In this document: in pieces, positions 1-6,926 of the stretch
How positions within the stretch are numbered: position 1 is the first letter of the stretch
Layout: each line of letters starts with the position of its first letter
Assembly: GCF_018614205.1 (NCBI RefSeq)
Contig: NZ_JAGGOS010000122.1
Coordinates: 1-35,567 of the forward strand
Direction: 5' to 3'
DNA: 35,567 nt
DNA from: Streptomyces sp. ISL-36
Lineage (GTDB): Bacteria; Actinomycetota; Actinomycetes; Streptomycetales; Streptomycetaceae
Position numbers and translations under genes: made by a program
The notes under the pieces: generated by a model
What the model was told of the DNA's origin: nothing
Database searches by the model: none
Seen by the model: only the letters and a program-made list of their open reading frames with translations

Positions 1-420
1 CCCGGGCCCCGTCCGCGCGCTCGGGTCCTGCGCGTGGGCGGCGCTGATCATCCGGCAGAGCGCGGCCCAGCCGGCCCGGGAGCGGGCGAGGTAGACGACG
101 CGGGGCGCGGACTCGTCGACGAAGGCGCCACCGCGGACGGGGACGCGGCGCGCGGAGGTCCGGCCCGAACCACCGGGACCGGTCTCGCCGGGGACGGGCC
201 CGGCCGGGTCGATCGCGAGGTCCACGCCGAACAGAGGACGCACTCCCGCCTCGGCGCAGGCCTTCGCGAAGCGGACCACGCCCGCGACCGTGTCCCGGTC
301 GGTGAGGGCGAGGGCGTCCATGCCCCGCTCGGCGGCGCGCTCGGCCAGCCGCTCGGGGTGCGAGGCGCCGTAGCGCAGGGAGAAGCCTGACGCGGTGTGC
401 AGATGCGTGAACCCCGGCAT
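1..420 (-). CDS. dnaE2: Error-prone DNA polymerase III alpha subunit, N-terminal part (runs off the window)
   Basis: Only the first 140 residues are present; the gene continues beyond base 1. The protein starts MPGFTHLHTASGFSLRYGAS, the opening of the PHP domain of C-family polymerases, followed by an ALTDRDTVAG segment and a VRFAKACAEAGVRPLFGVDL segment. This wording resembles the DnaE2/ImuC branch more than replicative DnaE1, whose N-terminus carries HLHVHTQYSLLDG-type text. DnaE2 carries out mutagenic translesion synthesis, usually with ImuA and ImuB. The ATG is preceded by GGAGG at 5 nt. A LexA-type box lies 64 bp upstream of the start codon, which supports damage induction. The DnaE2 rather than DnaE1 call rests on the N-terminus and the SOS box only. 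Confidence 0.85.
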   Translation of the reverse strand, partial: MPGFTHLHTASGFSLRYGASHPERLAERAAERGMDALALTDRDTVAGVVRFAKACAEAGVRPLFGVDLAIDPAGPVPGETGPGGSGRTSARRVPVRGGAFVDESAPRVVYLARSRAGWAALCRMISAAHAQDPSARTGPG

Positions 421-483
421 GCGCACCTCCCGCATCGATTCGTACGTACGTTCCCACCCCCCTCTTCTTCACCATAGACCATT

Positions 484-499
484 TCGAACGCGCGTACGA
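484..499. promoter_or_regulatory. LexA/SOS box upstream of dnaE2
   Basis: The 16-bp sequence TCGAACGCGCGTACGA matches the actinobacterial SOS box TCGAAC-N4-GTTCGA with a single mismatch (GTaCGA). It sits 64-79 bp upstream of the dnaE2 start codon and 126 bp before the divergent membrane-protein gene, so LexA could affect either side. The match is seen directly; LexA binding is inferred. Confidence 0.8.
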
Positions 500-624
500 T
501 ACGCCGGGCCGCCCTCACCCGGCCGCTCGGCAGAGGCCGTCCCGGGGCGGGGCCGGGATCGCGCCGTCATCCGTTCGGCCCCACCCCACCTGCGCGAACA
601 CCCCCGGCCCCGGAGCGTGGGGGC

Positions 625-1680
625 ATGAGTCTCGTCGAGGAACTGAAGAGCGCCGTCACTCCCCGAGCAGCCCTGCTCGTCGTCGGTGTGTTCGCCCTCC
701 AGCTGCTGTTCATCGCCTCGTACGTCGGGGCGCTGCACAACCCGAAGCCGAAGGACGTGCCCTTCGGCGTCGTCGCGCCGCAGCAGGTCTCCGCCCAGCT
801 CCTCAGCCGGCTGGAGAGGCTTCCCGGCGAACCCCTCGACCCGCGGACGGTCGCGGACGAGGCGGAGGCGCGGAAGCAGATCATGAACCGGGACATCGAC
901 GGCGCCCTGGTGGTGAACCCCGGCGGGACCACCGACACCCTGCTCGTCGCCTCCGGCGGCGGGACGGTGCTCTCCTCCGCCCTGGACACGCTCTTCACCC
1001 GGGTCGAGGGCGCCAACCGGCGCACGGTCAGGACCGTCGACATCGCCCCGGCCTCGCGGCAGGACTTCGACGGCCTCTCGGCGTTCTACCTGGTCGTCGG
1101 CTGGTGCGTCGGCGGCTACATCTGCGCCGCGATCCTCGCCATCAGCGCGGGCTCCCGGCCCGCGAACCGCGAACGCGCGATCATCCGGCTCGGGGTGCTC
1201 GCGCTCTACTCGGTCCTCGGCGGCCTCGGCGGCGCGGTCATCGTCGGCCCGATCCTGGGCGCGCTGCCCGGCAGCGTCGCGGCCCTGTGGGGTCTGGGCG
1301 CCCTGGTCGTCTTCGCCGTCGGCGCGGCGACCCTGGCCCTGCAGTCGGTCTTCGGCATCGTGGGCATCGGCCTGGCGATCCTGCTGATCGTGGTCGCGGG
1401 CAACCCGAGCGCCGGCGGCGCCTTCCCGCTGCCGATGCTGCCGCCCTTCTGGAACGCGATCGGCCCCGCCCTGCCCCCGGGCGCGGGCACCTGGGCGGCA
1501 CGCTCGATCGCGTACTTCAAGGGCAACGACGTCACCGGCTCGCTCCTGGTCCTCTCCGTCTGGGCCGTCGTCGGCAGCGTGATCACGCTGGTGATGTCCT
1601 CGCTGAAGCGCACGCCCGAGTCCGAACGGATCGCCGGCGAGGTGGGTGAGGTCGGCGGGGCGGGCCGGATCACGCCGTAG
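625..1680 (+). CDS. YhgE/Pip-like multi-pass membrane protein (ABC-2 permease / DUF3533 type)
   Basis: A 351-residue integral membrane protein. One transmembrane helix near residues 16-36 is followed by a hydrophilic, probably extracellular domain of about 110 residues containing the phrase DVPFGVVAPQQVS and the motif RDIDGALVV. About five further hydrophobic helices lie between residues 150 and 335, and the tail is short and charged. This is the plan of YhgE/Pip and DUF3533 proteins, often linked to drug or lipid export or secretion. The ATG at 625 has a purine-rich GGAG 9 nt upstream. The gene stands alone, divergent from dnaE2 and convergent with sprB. The substrate is unknown. No partner ATPase is adjacent, so an active transporter role is not shown. 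Confidence 0.7.
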   Translation: MSLVEELKSAVTPRAALLVVGVFALQLLFIASYVGALHNPKPKDVPFGVVAPQQVSAQLLSRLERLPGEPLDPRTVADEAEARKQIMNRDIDGALVVNPGGTTDTLLVASGGGTVLSSALDTLFTRVEGANRRTVRTVDIAPASRQDFDGLSAFYLVVGWCVGGYICAAILAISAGSRPANRERAIIRLGVLALYSVLGGLGGAVIVGPILGALPGSVAALWGLGALVVFAVGAATLALQSVFGIVGIGLAILLIVVAGNPSAGGAFPLPMLPPFWNAIGPALPPGAGTWAARSIAYFKGNDVTGSLLVLSVWAVVGSVITLVMSSLKRTPESERIAGEVGEVGGAGRITP

Positions 1681-1722
1681 CCGGGGCACCCCGTAGCCGC
1701 AGCACCCCGTAGCCGGAGCACG
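1675..1722. repeat. Three tandem 16-bp units across a stop codon
   Basis: Three consecutive 16-bp units of the form CCGTAGCCGsrGCACs (1675-1690, 1691-1706, 1707-1722) differ at only a few positions. The first unit contains the TAG stop of the preceding membrane-protein gene. This looks like a small slippage expansion of the gene's 3' end. Confidence 0.75.
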
Positions 1723-1739
1723 TCGTCGACCGCGCGGAA

Positions 1740-1771
1740 GGCCGCCCCGCGCCACCTCGCGCGGGGCGGCC
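1740..1771. terminator. Bidirectional hairpin terminator
   Basis: A perfect 13-bp inverted repeat, GGCCGCCCCGCGC (1740-1752) with GCGCGGGGCGGCC (1759-1771) around a 6-nt loop, lies between two convergent genes. There is no clear U-tract, as is common in Streptomyces. Confidence 0.75.
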
Positions 1772-1837
1772 CGGTCTCGCCGTGGCGAGGGACCTGACGT
1801 GGTGCGGATCAGGGCGCCGCGGAGGCGGCGCCTGCGG

Positions 1838-2749
1838 CTAGTAGACGCTGACCCCGTACGCGCTCAGCGCCTCGGTGACGGGCTGGAAGAACGTCGTACC
1901 GCCCGTCGAGCAGTTGCCGCTGCCGCCGGAGGTGAGACCGATCGCGCGGCTGCCGGAGTAGAGCGGGCCGCCGGAGTCGCCGGGCTCGGCGCACACATTG
2001 GTGCGGATCATGCCGTAGACGATGTCGCCGCCACCGTAGTTGACCGTGGCGTTGAGACCGGTCACGGAGCCGCTGTGGATTCCGGTGGTGGAGCCGCGGC
2101 GCGTCACGGACATGCCGACGGTGGCGTTGGCGGCGCTGGTGATGTCCACGCTGCCGACCGTGCCGGACTTGGTGACGGTGCTGTTGGTGTACCGGACGAT
2201 GCCGTAGTCGTTGTTCGGGAAGCTGGATCCCGAGGTGGAGCCGAGCACCGTGGTCCGGCCGGAGTTGGAGTACCAGGTGCCCGCGCCGTCGGTGCAGTGT
2301 CCGGCGGTCAGGAAGTAGTAGTTGCCCGCGCTGTCACGGACGTTGAAGCCCAGGGAGCAGCGCCAGCTGCTGGCGTAGATGGCGTCGCCACCGGAGATCA
2401 GCTTGTTGAACGTGCCGGGGGTCCGCTCGATGCGGATCGCGCCGGCGTTGGCACCGGCCTGACGCTTGATCTTGGCTATCTCGGCCTGCGACACGGTGGA
2501 GTCGGCGGTGACGACCAGGGTGTGGGTGGCCTGGTCGACGTGCCAGGCGGTGCCGGCCACGTCGGCGGTCAGGACGGCGTCGCTCGCGGCGGAGAGCTGT
2601 GTCGCACTGAACGTCTGGGCGGTGTCGGCGTTCGCGGTGGGGACGGCGAGCGCCGCCGCGGCGACGAGACCGGTGGTGACGGCGAGGAGACGGATCCGTC
2701 TCGTGACGCTGCCGCGGGGGGTGGCGGGGGTGGTGCGCGTGATCCTCAC
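1838..2749 (-). CDS. sprB: Streptogrisin B-type secreted serine protease precursor
   Basis: A 303-residue prepro-protease of the chymotrypsin fold (S1 family, streptogrisin/alpha-lytic group). The GTG at 2749 was chosen over the longer reading frame because GGAGG precedes it at 8 nt. An Arg-rich N-terminus and hydrophobic core give a signal peptide ending near residue 41 (PTANA). The propeptide runs to about residue 117, and the mature enzyme would begin ISGGDAIY at 118, giving 186 residues, the streptogrisin B size. The triad is His151 (TAGHC), Asp181 (NNDYG) and Ser259 (GDSGG). Probable disulphides are 131-152 and 253-280. The sequence is very close to what I recall for S. griseus SprB. It lies downstream of, and in the same direction as, a paralogue, with 174 bp between them. 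Confidence 0.9.
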   Translation of the reverse strand: MRITRTTPATPRGSVTRRIRLLAVTTGLVAAAALAVPTANADTAQTFSATQLSAASDAVLTADVAGTAWHVDQATHTLVVTADSTVSQAEIAKIKRQAGANAGAIRIERTPGTFNKLISGGDAIYASSWRCSLGFNVRDSAGNYYFLTAGHCTDGAGTWYSNSGRTTVLGSTSGSSFPNNDYGIVRYTNSTVTKSGTVGSVDITSAANATVGMSVTRRGSTTGIHSGSVTGLNATVNYGGGDIVYGMIRTNVCAEPGDSGGPLYSGSRAIGLTSGGSGNCSTGGTTFFQPVTEALSAYGVSVY

Positions 2750-2793
2750 TTCTCGTTCCTCCAGAGGGGAATCGGGGGCCCGCAGTGGGGTGT

Positions 2794-2816
2794 CGGACCC
2801 GTGAGGCGCGGCCAGG
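2794..2816 (-). promoter_or_regulatory. Upstream element shared by the two protease genes (copy 1)
   Basis: A 23-bp block containing CCCGTGAGGCGC on the plus strand lies 45 bp upstream of the sprB start. It recurs at 3848-3870, upstream of the second protease gene. The two copies agree at most positions, although the surrounding non-coding DNA is otherwise diverged. It may be a preserved control or leader element, or simply a remnant of the gene duplication. Confidence 0.45.
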
Positions 2817-2923
2817 GGCCGGCGCTGTGGGGGAGTCTCGGGCCGCCCGGGTGAGAGCCGCAAGGGCGCCTTTCGGCCGTACGACGCTCAACTACCGGGC
2901 GGCCTCTTGGGTGGGGAGGGGGT

Positions 2924-3808
2924 TCAGTACAGGCTGACGCGGTACTTGGCCAGGGCCTCGGGCACCGGCTGGTAGAAGGTCGTACCGCCGGTGGAGCAGT
3001 TGCCACTGCCGCCGGAGGTGATGCCGAGCGCCTTGGTGCCGTCGTAGAGCGCGCCGCCGGAGTCGCCCGGCTCGGCGCAGACGTTCGTCTGGATCATTCC
3101 GCGCACGGTGCCGCCACCGGAGTAGTGCACCGTGGCGTCGAGGCCGGTGACCGTGCCGCTGCGGGTGCCGGTCGTGGAGCCCGAACGCTTGACGGACTCA
3201 CCGACGTAGGCGTCGGCGGCCGTGAAGCCCCCGGGGTGGCTCAGCTCGGCGTTGTCGTAGCGGACCAGGGCGTAGTCGTTGCCGGGGAAGCTGGACCCGG
3301 TGGTGGGGCCGATCAGCGTGGACTGGGCCGAGTTGGCGTACCAGGTCTTGACGACGTTGCCGCAGTGGCCGGCGGTGAGGAAGTAGTACGTGCTGCCGCT
3401 GCGGACGTTGAAGCCGAGGGAGCAGCGGTAGCCGCTGCCGTAGATGGCGTCACCGGCGCCGAGCAGGGGCTTGAAGACGCCGGGGGTGCGCTGAACGGTG
3501 AGCGCGCCGGCGTCGGCACCCGCGGTCCGCCGGATCTTGGCGATGCCGGCGTCGGAGACGGTGGAGTCGGCGGTGACGACGACCCGGCCGGAGGCCCGGT
3601 CGACGTACCAGGCGGTGCCTCCGACGTCGGCCTTGAGCACGGCGGCGTCGGCGCGGGCGAGCTGGGCGGCTCCGGCGGGGCCGGGTGCGGGTGCGGGTGC
3701 GGCGTGTGCGCCCGGCAGGCCGAGGGCGGTGACGGCGGCCAGGCCGGCCGCGACGGCGAGCAGTCGGGTGCGCCTGGTTCTGAGCGGTGTCCTCACTGGT
3801 CTCCTCAC
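2924..3808 (-). CDS. Second streptogrisin-type secreted serine protease precursor
   Basis: A prepro-protease of 294 residues if the GTG at 3808 is used. It has a signal peptide (Arg-rich, then LLAVAAGLAAVTALGLPGAHA), a propeptide, and a mature domain probably starting at LGAGDAIYG near residue 116. The triad is His148 (TAGHC), Asp178 (GNDYA) and Ser250 (GDSGG), and the GGSGNCSTGGTTF segment of the family is intact. It is a paralogue of the downstream sprB gene and is related to streptogrisins A and B; I cannot fix which. Three in-frame starts are possible: ATG 3820 without a ribosome site, and GTG 3808 and GTG 3796, each preceded by GAGGAG. Alignment with sprB favours 3808. Mature-domain changes relative to sprB (GNDYA for NNDYG, DSGGAL for DSGGPL) may alter specificity. 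Confidence 0.88.
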   Translation of the reverse strand: MRRPVRTPLRTRRTRLLAVAAGLAAVTALGLPGAHAAPAPAPGPAGAAQLARADAAVLKADVGGTAWYVDRASGRVVVTADSTVSDAGIAKIRRTAGADAGALTVQRTPGVFKPLLGAGDAIYGSGYRCSLGFNVRSGSTYYFLTAGHCGNVVKTWYANSAQSTLIGPTTGSSFPGNDYALVRYDNAELSHPGGFTAADAYVGESVKRSGSTTGTRSGTVTGLDATVHYSGGGTVRGMIQTNVCAEPGDSGGALYDGTKALGITSGGSGNCSTGGTTFYQPVPEALAKYRVSLY

Positions 3809-3847
3809 TGATCTCCTCATGGGAAAAGCGGAGGGGCCCGTAGGTGG

Positions 3848-3870
3848 CGGGCCCGTGAGGCGCCGTCAGG
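3848..3870 (-). promoter_or_regulatory. Upstream element shared by the two protease genes (copy 2)
   Basis: This is the counterpart of the block at 2794-2816, again containing CCCGTGAGGCGC followed by a CAGG end, and lies 40 bp upstream of the GTG at 3808. Confidence 0.45.
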
Positions 3871-3964
3871 ATGATGTGTCCCTGACATGCACCGCCAGTG
3901 ATAGTGGCCCCCGGATGCCGGACGCACAAGACCGCAGACCGAACGGACACCCGCGGCTCTTCGG

Positions 3965-3980
3965 CCATGGGCGCCCATGG
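3965..3980. promoter_or_regulatory. Perfect 16-bp palindrome
   Basis: CCATGGGCGCCCATGG is perfectly self-complementary and lies 16 bp past the stop codon of the DUF1684 gene, upstream of the second protease gene. It could be an operator for the protease gene or part of a weak terminator. Nothing in the sequence decides between them. Confidence 0.4.
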
Positions 3981-3996
3981 GGGACGGAGCCCCAGG

Positions 3997-4797
3997 TCAG
4001 CCCTCGACCAGTCGGCGCTCCCCCGCGGGCACCGCGGTGTCGAGGGTGTTCCCCGGCGGGGGGAACGGGCAGATGAAGTGATCCACGAAGGCGCACGGCG
4101 GCAGCAGCGCTCGGTTGAAGTCGACCGTCACCGAGCCGTCCGCCGCCGGCGCGGCGGGGCGCAGGAAGCGGAACCGGTAGCTGTCCCGGCCGCTGGTGGA
4201 GTCCGCGAAGACCGCCCACAGCGTGCCATCCTCCTCGACCGCGACCTGGAGGGTGTGCTCCACGCCGCGGATCTCGAAGGAGAGCTCGCCGGACAGGCCG
4301 AGCCCGCGCTCCTTGCCGTCCGCGTTCTCGACCCGGACGCTGCGGGTCTCCTCGTACCGACGGAAGGTGCCGGGGACCACCCAGCGCTCGTCGTACGGCG
4401 TGGCCTCGATGCCCCGGAAGGTGCGGCGGGCCGCCGACTCGGGGTCGAAGTCCCGTACCGCCCACTGCCCTTCGCGGCGCAGCACGACGAGCCGCCGCCC
4501 GGCCGACTCGACCCGGGATTCATGGATCGGTGCGTGGTCCGCGGTGAGCCGGACGCTACCGATGAGGGGCTTGCCGTCGACGGTGATCGCGTCCTCGGCG
4601 CCCGCCGTCAGGACCACCTCGTCGCCGTCCTCCCGCCACTGCCCGGGAACGGCCGGAATTCGACCCTCCGGGTGGTCCGAGAGCCAGTACGTACCGGTGA
4701 GGGAGAGCGGGCCGTACGAGGAGGCGACCGCGGCGACGCGCTGCTCGTGCCAGTGCTGCCAGTCCTGCCGGGCGTCCCGCTGAGGTTCCGTGCTCAT
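3997..4797 (-). CDS. DUF1684 family protein
   Basis: A 266-residue soluble protein without signal peptide or membrane helices. The ATG at 4797 gives the start MSTEPQRDARQDWQHWHEQR. The DW-x-x-WHEQR opening, the YGPLSLTGTYWL segment, the central beta-rich region (RLVVLRREGQWAVRDFDPES) and the C-terminal DFNRALLPPCAFVDHFICPFPP block are the landmarks of DUF1684, a family of unknown biochemical function. An upstream in-frame ATG at 4815 is possible, but family N-termini fit 4797. It is encoded on the same strand as the DUF5685 gene 105 bp upstream, and the two could share a transcript. Confidence 0.8.
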   Translation of the reverse strand: MSTEPQRDARQDWQHWHEQRVAAVASSYGPLSLTGTYWLSDHPEGRIPAVPGQWREDGDEVVLTAGAEDAITVDGKPLIGSVRLTADHAPIHESRVESAGRRLVVLRREGQWAVRDFDPESAARRTFRGIEATPYDERWVVPGTFRRYEETRSVRVENADGKERGLGLSGELSFEIRGVEHTLQVAVEEDGTLWAVFADSTSGRDSYRFRFLRPAAPAADGSVTVDFNRALLPPCAFVDHFICPFPPPGNTLDTAVPAGERRLVEG

Positions 4798-4902
4798 GGT
4801 GTCCAACCTTTCCATACGGGCCCGGGAAGCCCGAGACGCGACGGGGGCGTCGTGCCGGAGTACTCCGTACGGAAGATCCCGCCCCACCTCCGGACGGGGG
4901 AC

Positions 4903-6129
4903 TCAGCAGCTGCAGTCGCACCCGCAGCCGTCGCAGCAGCCCCCCTCGCCGTCCCCGCACCCGCTGCAACAGTTGCTGCAGCAGTCACAGCAGTCACAGC
5001 AGTTGCCGATGTCGTGGCAGAGGCCTTCGCGGCGCTCGCGGCTCCACGGATCTTCGTGCCCGCAGCACAGTTGGCACGTGCACGCCAGCCCCATCCAGAC
5101 CGCGCAGCCTGCTATCAGACCTCGGCGGCGGTCCGGGGGCTCGGGCGGCAGCGGGCCGCCGGGCCCGCCCGGACCCGGCGCGTACGGGTTGCCGGGCACG
5201 GGTCCGGGTGCGTACGGGCCGGGTCCGTAGGGCCCCGGCTGGTGCGCGCCCTCCGGCGCCCCGTGGGCGCAGGTCGTCGTGCCGAAGGCGCGGTCCACCG
5301 ACCGGCGCAGCTCGTGCGCGAGCAGGACGTGCGCCAGCTTGCCGTCGGCGAACTCCGCGTCCCGCAGCGCGAGCCGTATGCCGTGCAGCGCGTCGTCCGC
5401 CAGCCTGCGGGCCTCCTCCAGCGAGGTCCCCGTCGCGGTGAGCGGGTTCCAGGCGCCCGCCGCGGCGTCGGCCTCCCGGTCCTCGACGGCGTCCAGCAGG
5501 TGCGCCAGGCGGCCGAAGAGCCGGCCCGCCTCGGCCAGCGGCTCCACGTTCCGGGGCCGGCCCGCCAGGACCGCCGTGTGCGCGAAGGCGGCCGCCGTCG
5601 CCGTCTCGGTCGGCTCGGTCACCACCAGGAGCGACGTGCCGGGCCCGGCGAGGGCCTCGATCCCGGTCTGCCGGTCGACCGCGTCCACCAGGACGGCCGT
5701 GTCGAAGCCGAGCTCCCGTCCCGTACGGGCGCCCGCCCGGTCCCAGGACCTGGCGACCCGGCGGGCCGCGGCGGCGACCGGGCGGCGGGCCAACAGCCCG
5801 TCCCCGTCGGCCATGTGATCCCGTACCTTCGCCGAGGCGAGCACCAGGGACACCGTCGCGGCGAGGCGCGCGCCCTCTCCCCGGGCGACGGGCGCGCTCT
5901 TCATCTGGCGCAGCGGGCAGGGGCCCGCCGTGCGGCGGGTGCCGGGGACGACCCCGATCTGAGCCTCCGTCAGGACCGAGACGATGAGACCGTCGTAGTT
6001 GGTGACCACGCGGGCGAACTGCCCGTGGTCGGCCCGAAGTGCCAGGCAGAGGCCGCAGAGATGGGCCATCCACTCCGTCTTGAGGCCGTCGGTCAGCCGG
6101 TGCGTGCAGGGCCTGACAATTCCGAACAA
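4903..6129 (-). CDS. DUF5685-type protein with cysteine-packed C-terminal tail
   Basis: A 408-residue protein if translation starts at TTG 6129. That codon is preceded by GGGGGAG at 6 nt and gives the family-like opening MFGIVRPCTHRL followed by WMAHLCGLCLALRADHGQ. The first ~300 residues are mostly helical with scattered Cys (CTHR, HLCGLC, CPLRQMKS) that could bind a metal. A Pro/Gly/Tyr-rich linker with PYAPGP-type repeats comes next. Then a short hydrophobic stretch (GLIAGCAVWMGLACTC) precedes a tail with about 20 Cys in 75 residues, ending in repeated CCD/CC units. The function is unknown. The tail suggests metal binding or a disulphide-rich membrane-anchored segment. The DUF5685 name is from memory of the N-terminal motif. 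Confidence 0.72.
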   Translation of the reverse strand: MFGIVRPCTHRLTDGLKTEWMAHLCGLCLALRADHGQFARVVTNYDGLIVSVLTEAQIGVVPGTRRTAGPCPLRQMKSAPVARGEGARLAATVSLVLASAKVRDHMADGDGLLARRPVAAAARRVARSWDRAGARTGRELGFDTAVLVDAVDRQTGIEALAGPGTSLLVVTEPTETATAAAFAHTAVLAGRPRNVEPLAEAGRLFGRLAHLLDAVEDREADAAAGAWNPLTATGTSLEEARRLADDALHGIRLALRDAEFADGKLAHVLLAHELRRSVDRAFGTTTCAHGAPEGAHQPGPYGPGPYAPGPVPGNPYAPGPGGPGGPLPPEPPDRRRGLIAGCAVWMGLACTCQLCCGHEDPWSRERREGLCHDIGNCCDCCDCCSNCCSGCGDGEGGCCDGCGCDCSC

Positions 6130-6451
6130 TGGAGACTCCCCCGTGAGTCGCGCGCGTGCTGCGGTGATGCGCAGGGCATCGTACCGAGCCCGCCCGTTCA
6201 CCCGGACGCTCCGGCGGTCACCCTTCTGCCCAGACTTTTATATTTTAAGTTGCGCAATCCCTGGCGACCCCCCGTCAGGCCCCGCATACCGCAAGTTTCC
6301 TGACGAATCGCCAGAAACCGGGCCTTACGTTCTGCACCAGTACCGTCACGAAACCCGCGCGCGCCGACTATCCACTTGGCGCGCGATCCGCATCATGGAC
6401 GACGATAGGGACATGCGGAACCACAAGTGACCGCGTTGAAAGGAGGCGTCC
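6130..6451. other. Divergent promoter region between the DUF5685 gene and sflA
   Basis: These 322 bp hold no convincing gene. An unusually A+T-rich patch for this genome (around 6233-6255, ACTTTTATATTTTAAGTT) lies about 110 bp upstream of the DUF5685 start and probably holds its promoter or that of sflA. I could not assign -35/-10 pairs with confidence. Confidence 0.5.
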
Positions 6452-6886
6452 ATGGGATCGGTGCGCAAGGCCAGTGCCTGGCTGGGACTCGTCGAGGACA
6501 GCGACGAGCGTTACTACGACGACGAGTACGCCGAGGGTGCCGAGAGCGGAGACGCCTGGGTGACGGACCCGCGGGTCCGGGTGGCGTCCCACTCGGCACA
6601 GGAGCAGGGCCGCCGGATCGCGACCGTCTCCCCGGACGGCTTCCGCGACGCCCGGGGCATCGGCGAGCTCTTCCGGGACGGCGTCCCGGTCATCGTGAAC
6701 CTCACCGCCATGGAGCCCTCCGACGCCAAGCGTGTGGTGGACTTCGCCGCCGGCCTCGCCTTCGGCCTGCGCGGATCGATCGAGCGCGTCGCGACGCGGG
6801 TCTTCCTGCTCACCCCCGCCGACACGGAGATCATCAGCGGAGAGTCCGCGGGCCGTGCGCAGGACGGTTTCTTCAACCAGAGCTGA
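6452..6886 (+). CDS. sflA: SepF-like cell-division protein SflA
   Basis: A 144-residue protein of the SepF family. The ATG follows a strong GAAAGGAGG site. The N-terminus MGSVRKASAWLGLVEDSDE is an amphipathic membrane-targeting helix, followed by an acidic, Tyr-rich linker (RYYDDEYAE). The SepF core spans about residues 50-140 and includes GIGELFRDGVPVIVNL, MEPSDAKRVVDFAAGLAFG and FLLTPADTEI. Streptomyces have one canonical SepF beside ftsZ and two paralogues, SflA and SflB, that influence hyphal growth and septation through FtsZ. The lack of ftsZ/ylm neighbours and the short linker fit a paralogue. The SflA rather than SflB choice rests on remembered sequence and on the gene's position near der. 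Confidence 0.82.
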   Translation: MGSVRKASAWLGLVEDSDERYYDDEYAEGAESGDAWVTDPRVRVASHSAQEQGRRIATVSPDGFRDARGIGELFRDGVPVIVNLTAMEPSDAKRVVDFAAGLAFGLRGSIERVATRVFLLTPADTEIISGESAGRAQDGFFNQS

Positions 6887-6926
6887 GGGCGGGGGCTGAG
6901 GTCGGGCTCGGCGCGCCTCGCCGGGC

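Noticed and set aside
2841..2904. Inverted repeat GGCCGCCCGG / CCGGGCGGCC between the two protease genes as a terminator
   Set aside because: The arms are only 10 bp with a 44-nt loop, too open to be called a terminator.
4920..5010. CAGCAGTCA repeats read as a possible CRISPR or non-coding repeat array
   Set aside because: The units are short, contiguous, without spacers, and encode the Cys-rich tail of the DUF5685-type protein in frame.
3898..6303. An 801-codon plus-strand frame antisense to the DUF1684 and DUF5685 genes
   Set aside because: It has no recognisable domain, the composition is typical of antisense shadows, and it runs through two well-supported minus-strand genes.
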